Shown in pieces: positions 13,991-19,212 of a DNA stretch of 19,212 nt (positions are counted from its first letter, which is position 1; each line of letters starts with the position of its first letter). Position numbers and translations under genes: made by a program. Under the pieces are notes generated by a model. The model did not search any database. It worked only from the letters and a program-made list of their open reading frames with translations, and was not told where the DNA came from. The stretch comes from RBC101 sp052387735 (GTDB taxonomy: Bacteria > Gemmatimonadota > Gemmatimonadetes > Gemmatimonadales > Gemmatimonadaceae): NCBI GenBank assembly GCA_052387735.1, contig JBQTIW010000163.1, positions 1 to 19,212 of the forward strand. Reading direction: 5' to 3'.

Positions 13991-16900
13991 GTGCTATCTC
14001 TCGTCGTTCCTCAGTCCTTGCTCAAGGGGCGACTCCTCGCCAGCGCTACCGTCATTGCTCTCCTCCAGGTGACCGAAGTCGCGGCGCAGACCGTCGATGC
14101 CGCGATTCTCGGCAGCGTGCGCGACGCCGCGGGCAACGCCCTGCCTAACACGGCCGTCGTTGCACGCAATACGGCCACTGGGGTCGAGTGGTCCGTCGTC
14201 ACGACGCCGACGGGCAGCTTCGCGTTCCTTCAACTTCCGCTCGGGGGACCGTACACGGTCACCGCCAGGCGCGTCGGCTATCGTCCCGTGACTCGCGACG
14301 GGTACGCGCTCGCGCTCGGGAGTCGGGCAGTTGTCGAGATCGTGCTCGAACCATCGACGACGACCCTCGAGCCGGTCGTCGTCGCAGGAACGACGGGCGA
14401 GCGACGTGCGCCGAGCATCGGGGCGAACTTTCGTGTGAGCTCCGAGGAGCTCACGGCGGTACCGGCCGTGAACCGGAACTTCACCGACCTCGCCGCGCTC
14501 GCGCCGACGTCCGGCGTGCAGTCGTCGCTCCTGGGACAGCGCTGGACATCGACGGACATCCGCATTGACGGCGCTCAGGCGCGCAACCTCCTTCGCGCGG
14601 GCGACTTCGGGGCGGGGCCATTCACGTTGTCGATGGAGGCGATTCGCGAGTTCGAGGTCACGAGCGCGAGCTACGATGTCACGCAGGGCCGCCAGGGCGG
14701 CGGGTCGGTGCGCGCGGCCACGAAGGCGGGGACGAACACGTGGACCGGCTCGGTGTTCTCGTACTACCGGGGCAGCGATCTCACCGCAGCCCACGACTTC
14801 CAGGCACGCTCGAGGGCGCAGCGGCAGTTCTCGGCGCTGCAGTGGGGCGGGAGCATAGGTGGTCCAATCGCGCGAGACCGCGCGCACGTCTTCGTCGCGT
14901 TCGACCGGTGGGACTCGAACGAGCCGGTCTTCTCAGGGTTGGTGCAGACGCCGAACGACGAGCTCGCGACCGGCATCGCCAGGGACTCGCTCGCGCGGCT
15001 GGTGAACATTCTCGGAACGAGCTACGCGCTCGACACGACGTCGGCGCAGATCGGCCGGCTGGACCGGCAGCCGGTAGCGAACACGATCTTCTCGCGGCTC
15101 GACTGGAGTCTAAACGCCCGACATCGGTTGACGCTCACCTACGACTTCAGCGGGTGGGACAGCCCGCTCTCGGGCGGTGTCGACCAACCGATCACGCTCT
15201 TCGACGCGCGCTCGAACTATCGCACGAACGAGTATCTCTCGATGGCGACGCTGCAGACGACGTTCGTGTCGGGGCTGCAGAACACGCTGAAGCTGGGGCT
15301 GTCGCGCTCGAGTCGCGAGCTCACCCCGAACAGCCGGCGCCGCGCGGATTCGTTCGCGTGCAGTCGGCGCTGCCTAACGGGTCACGAGGTGACGTCCGCG
15401 TGCAATTCGGCGGCAACCGTCTCGCGCCCGACGACAGCCGCGAGACGCAGTTGCAGCTCATCGACCAGTTCCACCTGCAGCGGGGCGACATTCTGTGGAC
15501 GGCAGGCACCGACAACAGCCTGAGCCGGATGTCGACGTACATCGCCGAAGCGCAGTCGGGACTGTTCGAGTTCAACTCGCTGGCGGATCTGGAGGCCAGG
15601 CGCGCGTTCCGCTACAGCCGCACGCTGCCGCTCGCCGAGGCGCGCCCGACCACGCGTCAGAGCGTGCTCGACGTGGCCGCGTTCGTGCAGGCGGAGTGGC
15701 GACTGACCCCGCGGGTGAGCGCCATGCTGGGGCTTCGGTGGGATGGCAGCGCGTTCCTGGGGGCACCGGCCCGCAACGCACTCGTGGAACAGCTGCTCGG
15801 CGAGCGGACAGACCGTCGTCCGGCCGACTGGAATAAGCTGCAGCCGCGCGCGCAGCTCGTGCTGGACCTGGATGGGTCAGGGCGGGACGTCATTCGGATC
15901 GGCGGCGGACGCTTCACCGCGCAGGCGCCGTACTACGTGCAGCACAACCAACTGCTCAACGATGGTGCGCGCATTGCGGACATCACGCTGACCGGCGCGA
16001 CTGTGCCGGTGCCCGACTATGCGGCGTACCGCGAGGACCCTACGAAGAGTCCCGGACTCCCGCCGGGTGCTCCGACGCCGGCGCCGTATGTGAACCTCGT
16101 CGATCCCGGGTTCCGGACGCCGAGCGTCTGGAAGACGAGCGCAACATATCGGCGGCGCGTCGGCGCCAGGCTCCTCGTTACGGGCACGCTCCTCTACTCG
16201 CGGACGACCGACAACTACATGTACTTCGACCGGAACTTGCGCGCGTCGCCGGCGTTCACGCTGGCCAACGAGCAGGGGCGGGCGGTGTTCGTGCCGCCGA
16301 ACACGATCGACGCACAGGGCAGAACCCTCAACGCCAACGCGCTGGCGACATCGGGGTTGGGGCGAGTGCTGCGGCTGACGAACGGCGGCGAGGGTCGTCA
16401 GCGTGCCGCCATCATCGAGGCCATCGCGGCGCCGTGGCGCAACACGACCCTCAACGCGTCGTACACGTATAACAAAGCCGAGGACAACTCGACGTTCGGG
16501 TGCTGTCTGGCGCGCACGGCGACGACGTTCACGGCGGTCAGGAGCGACCCGCGCGATCTCTCTGGCTCGTGGGGGCCGGCGGACACGGACTTCCGCCACA
16601 AGGTCGTCGTGGCGGGCGCGCTGTCGCTGCCGTGGGAGATTCAGCTCGGCGGTCGCTACGTGGGCTCGAGTGGCCGGCCGTTTTCGGCGATCGTGAACGG
16701 CGACATCAATGGGGACGAGGCGACGAGCAACGACCTCGCGTTCGTGTTCGATCCGAACGATCCGGCGACGCCACCGGCGATTGCCGCGTCGATGCGGAGA
16801 CTCCTCGACAATCCGCGGAACGTGGCGCGCGAGTACCTGCGACAAAACGTCGGGCGCATCGCGTCACGCAACGGCGTGTTCGCGCCGTGGACTGAGCGGA

Positions 16901-17193
16901 TCGACATGCGTCTCACGAAGCGCATCCGCACAGCTCGACAGCAGTACGCGGAGCTCGGCGTCGACGTCTACAACGTCGCGAACCTGCTCAACCGGCACTG
17001 GGGCGCGGAGTATCAGTTGCCGGTGGGGATCTCGAACCAGAACCCGGTCGTGCAGCGCGTACCCTTGCTGAATGTGATCGGGTTCAACCAGGCGACTCGA
17101 CAGTACACGTACACGGTCAACGAGAACTTCGGCGTGCTACAGAAGGGCGGAAACCCCTATCAGATCCAGGTGGCGATCCGATACGGGTTCTGA
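13991..17193 (+). CDS. Oar-like TonB-dependent outer-membrane receptor, interrupted by a frameshift
   Basis: About 1,067 aa in two frames. From GTG13991: signal peptide ending TEVAAQ, a carboxypeptidase-regulatory-like beta domain (AILGSVRDAAGNALPNTAV), a plug-like domain (NFTDLAALAPT, IRIDGAQARN, IREFEVTSASYDVTQGRQGG) and the start of the barrel (SIGGPIARDRAHVFVAFDRW). The frame then changes near 15340, and PRGFVRVQSALPNGSRGDV onwards runs in the other frame to 17193. The second part holds the remaining barrel, including TPNDLAF-like calcium-loop residues (GDINGDEATSNDLAFVFDPND), and ends in the outer-membrane terminal Phe (IQVAIRYGF). A one-base loss in the CG-rich run at about 15330-15345 explains it: a true mutation or a sequencing error. 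The function would be uptake of, or binding to, a large ligand or protein, with no substrate clue. It follows the DUF1259 gene by 58 bp. Confidence 0.85.
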
Positions 17194-17221
17194 CGACGCC
17201 AGCCGACTGAGGCTCCAGGAC

Positions 17222-17276
17222 GGCCGGCGCCGCGCGGAGGCCACGTATCAGTGGCGAGAACGTTCACGCGCCGGCC
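17222..17276. repeat. nested inverted repeat between receptor and metE leader
   Basis: GGCCGGCGC (17222-17230) is perfectly complementary to GCGCCGGCC (17268-17276). Inside lies a second perfect hairpin, GCCAC-GTATCA-GTGGC (17240-17255). It starts 29 bp after the receptor stop and ends 4 bp before the metE promoter, the position of a transcription terminator. There is no T-tract, so intrinsic termination is uncertain. Confidence 0.45.
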
Positions 17277-17280
17277 TGAC

Positions 17281-17309
17281 TTGCTACCACCGCCCCGCGA
17301 CGGTAGAAT
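17281..17309 (+). promoter_or_regulatory. sigma70-like promoter of the cobalamin riboswitch-metE unit
   Basis: TTGCTA (17281-17286), a 17-bp spacer and TAGAAT (17304-17309, five of six consensus bases). The predicted start near 17316 falls five bases before the P1 helix of the riboswitch, which strongly supports the call. Confidence 0.65.
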
Positions 17310-17320
17310 CTCAGCCACAA

Positions 17321-17505
17321 TTGCTTGGTCGCCTCACGGCATGTCGCTCGTCGTGAAGGTAAAAAGGGAACCCGGTGCAAGTCCGGGGCGGCCCCGCCGC
17401 TGTAAGGGTAGACGCTGGAGAGCATGCAGTGCCACTGCGAGTGAGGAGCTCGTGGGAAGGCGCTCTCCAGCGGATGACACCCGAGCCAGAAGACCTGCCA
17501 GGCAA
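17321..17505 (+). ncRNA. cobalamin (adenosylcobalamin/B12) riboswitch
   Basis: The closing P1 helix is visible as TTGCTTGG (17321-17328) paired with CCAGGCAA (17498-17505) with one G-U pair. The conserved core AAGGGAACCCGGTGCAAGTC (from 17364), the GCCCCGCCGCTGTAAGGG segment, a GTGCCACTGCGAG arm, GGGAAGGCG and the B12 box AGCCAGAAGACCTGCC (17484-17499) all occur in canonical order. On binding B12 it should switch off the downstream metE, since a B12-dependent synthase (MetH) would then suffice. The expression platform is in the 164 bp before the start codon. A 6-bp hairpin at 17519-17537 lacks a T-tract, and no metE Shine-Dalgarno is obvious, so the switching mode is unclear. Confidence 0.95.
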
Positions 17506-17518
17506 CGGACGCCCAACA

Positions 17519-17537
17519 TGCCCTCGTGGGAGGGGCA
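17519..17537 (+). promoter_or_regulatory. hairpin in the riboswitch expression platform
   Basis: TGCCCT pairs with GGGGCA (one G-U) around a seven-base loop, 13 bases after the riboswitch P1 helix. No T-run follows. It may take part in switching between alternative leader structures, but this is only a position-based guess. The rest of 17538-17669 shows no feature I can support. Confidence 0.25.
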
Positions 17538-17681
17538 GCGGGATTGCTCTCGTCGTGAGCCGACGGTCGCACGCGTACGCATCACTCTGCGTCGCGGGGT
17601 GTTCGGTCGTGCGGGCATTTGGGTTTCCGGATACGTGGTGCCGTCCGCTGGTATCCGCTTACTCGCCTCATGAGACCCGTC

Positions 17682-19212
17682 ATGCCACGCACAATCAATC
17701 TCGGCTTTTCTCGTATCGGCGCCCGCCGCGAGCTCAAACGCGCGCTCGAACAGTTCTGGAGCGGAAAGACCGATGTCGTTCCGTTGCTCGAGATGGCTCG
17801 CACCCTCAGGCAGCGCCACTGGCAGCTTCAGCGCGACGCGGGCATCGACAGCATCCCGAGCAACGACTTCTCGCTCTACGATCACGTGCTCGACATGGCG
17901 CTGGTCGTGGGGGCCATTCCGGATCGCTACGCGCGACTCGGCGACGACCCGCTTACGCGTTACTTCGCGATGGCTCGCGGGCATCAGGCCGGCGACATCG
18001 ACGTGCCGGCGATGGAGATGACGAAGTGGTTCGACACAAACTACCACTATATCGTGCCCGAGTTCACCCCGGACATGAACTTCCGGCTCACGTCGACCAA
18101 GCCGATCGATGACTATCTCGAAGCCAGGGCTCTGGGCGTCGAGACACGTCCCGTCCTCCTCGGTCCGGTGTCCCTTCTCCTGCTCGGCAAGGTTAGTCCC
18201 ACCAACACCGCGGCTCCATCGTCGCCGCTCACACTCCTCGACCGTCTCCTTCCCATCTACGCCGAATTGCTGCGGCGCCTCTCGGCGGCTGGCGCACAGT
18301 GGGTGCAGCTCGACGAGCCAATGCTGGTCACCACCTTGCCTGATGCCCGTCGCGCCTACTCGCGCGCCTGCGAGGTGCTACGCGCCGCTTCGCCTGACCT
18401 CAAGCTGCTCCTGGCCACGTACTTCGGTAGCCTCTCCGCCAACCTGTCGCTCGCCACGTCCCTCCGGGTCGACGCCCTCCACGTCGATCTCGTTCGAGCG
18501 CCTGAGCAGCTCAAGGAGGTCGCACGGGCACTCCCCCAGGATCGCGTCCTCTCCGCGGGTGTCGTAAACGGCCGCAACATCTGGCGCAACGATCTCGGCG
18601 GGACGGCGCAGCTCCTGCGGCGAGTCATCGAGATTCGCGGCGCCGAGAACGTATGGATCGGGCCTTCCTGCTCACTGCTGCATGTACCGGTCGATCTGAG
18701 CCATGAGCATCGCCTCGATGCGGAGACAAAGAATTGGCTCGCCTTCGGCACGGAAAAGCTCGCAGAGATCGCCGCTCTGCGCGCGGCGGTCGATGATCCG
18801 TCGGTGCCCAGCACCTCGCCGGCATTCGTCGAGAGCCGGCGCGCCATGGAAGGTCGGGCGCGCTCGCCGCGTGTACACGACGAGCGCGTTGCCCAGCGGG
18901 TAGCGTCGATCACGCCGGCCATGCGATCACGAGCGAGCAACTTCCCCACTCGCCGCGAAGCACAACGCTCACTCGGACTGCCGATTCTTCCGACGACGAC
19001 CATCGGATCGTTTCCGCAGACCGCCGCTGTCAGAACGGCCCGCGCTGAATTCAAATCGGGAGCGCGCTCCGGCGAGGATTACGAAGCATTTCTCCGGAAG
19101 GCTACCGAGGAAGCCATTCGCATTCAGGAAACCATCGGCCTCGACGTGCTCGTCCACGGCGAATTCGAGCGGAACGACATGGTGGAGTACTTCGGTGAAC
19201 AGCTCTCCGGCT
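17682..19212 (+). CDS. metE: cobalamin-independent methionine synthase MetE, 3' end outside window
   Basis: 510 residues of a roughly 760-aa enzyme that transfers a methyl group from 5-methyltetrahydropteroyl-triglutamate to homocysteine. The N-terminal domain begins INLGFSRIGARRELKRALE and contains MTKWFDTNYHYIVPE, GPVSLLLLGK, WVQLDEPML and NGRNIWRND. After a linker the catalytic domain starts at about residue 433 with LPTTTIGSFPQT and runs to VHGEFERNDMVEYFG at the window end. The zinc ligands lie beyond it. ATG17682 matches the family start; in-frame ATG17670 would add four residues. Neither has a strong Shine-Dalgarno. A cobalamin riboswitch and a dedicated promoter lie directly upstream, so expression should fall when B12 is available. 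The frame is uninterrupted. Confidence 0.95.
   Translation, partial: MPRTINLGFSRIGARRELKRALEQFWSGKTDVVPLLEMARTLRQRHWQLQRDAGIDSIPSNDFSLYDHVLDMALVVGAIPDRYARLGDDPLTRYFAMARGHQAGDIDVPAMEMTKWFDTNYHYIVPEFTPDMNFRLTSTKPIDDYLEARALGVETRPVLLGPVSLLLLGKVSPTNTAAPSSPLTLLDRLLPIYAELLRRLSAAGAQWVQLDEPMLVTTLPDARRAYSRACEVLRAASPDLKLLLATYFGSLSANLSLATSLRVDALHVDLVRAPEQLKEVARALPQDRVLSAGVVNGRNIWRNDLGGTAQLLRRVIEIRGAENVWIGPSCSLLHVPVDLSHEHRLDAETKNWLAFGTEKLAEIAALRAAVDDPSVPSTSPAFVESRRAMEGRARSPRVHDERVAQRVASITPAMRSRASNFPTRREAQRSLGLPILPTTTIGSFPQTAAVRTARAEFKSGARSGEDYEAFLRKATEEAIRIQETIGLDVLVHGEFERNDMVEYFGEQLSG

Noticed and set aside
17251..18112. Plus-strand frames overlapping the riboswitch and metE start
   Set aside because: They run through the riboswitch core and out of frame with the clearly homologous MetE reading.

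Overview
The window is high-GC bacterial DNA from a Gram-negative organism with an outer membrane. It carries an Oar-like TonB-dependent receptor, lipoproteins with lipoboxes, an ECF sigma/anti-sigma pair and a MerP with a signal peptide. The receptor with an N-terminal carboxypeptidase-like repeat, the lipoprotein style and an over-represented octamer (GCCTAACG/CGTTAGGC, 11 exact copies, all inside genes) fit Gemmatimonadota best. That placement is inference; no rRNA or other marker gene is present.

Left part (1-4070): a metal-handling block. A secreted MerP-like HMA protein (+, 171-548) converges on a leftward three-gene operon: HMA-domain P1B-type ATPase (3978-1513), soluble HMA chaperone (1497-1249) and a CcdA-like membrane redox protein (1252-542). 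The operon starts from a MerR-family-type promoter with a 19-bp spacer (4039-4069). The ccdA-like frame is interrupted by one TGA, directly before the Pro-Cys of its first membrane helix, followed by a strong hairpin.

Middle (4080-7650): an unassigned exported protein with kinase-like landmarks (4227-5642), a small membrane protein with its own promoter (5824-6267), and an AhpD/peroxidase-related gene (6304-6846). In the latter the second Cys of the CxxC redox motif is a TGA, again followed by a correctly spaced hairpin. The ccdA-like and AhpD-like genes are candidate selenoproteins and the main discovery of the window. Next to them lies a relic in which the N-terminus of an AraC-type regulator is joined to the C-terminus of an FtsX/MacB-type permease.

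Mercury operon (7683-10516, minus): merR-merA-merT-merP from a MerR-type promoter. merR and merA overlap by ATGA and merR is probably translated from a leaderless or nearly leaderless mRNA. MerA lacks the N-terminal HMA domain.

Right part (10699-17193, plus): cytochrome P460 lipoprotein, ECF sigma, zinc-binding anti-sigma, a 62-aa membrane protein, a double-DUF1259 lipoprotein and a large Oar-like outer-membrane receptor broken by a single -1 frameshift near 15340. A nested inverted repeat, a promoter and a complete cobalamin riboswitch (17321-17505) then precede metE, B12-independent methionine synthase, which runs off the right end.

Together the genes describe Hg(II) and soft-metal import, reduction and export, plus thiol or selenol redox functions, next to an envelope-stress or uptake operon and a B12-controlled methionine gene. 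No tRNA, rRNA, CRISPR array or transposase was seen.
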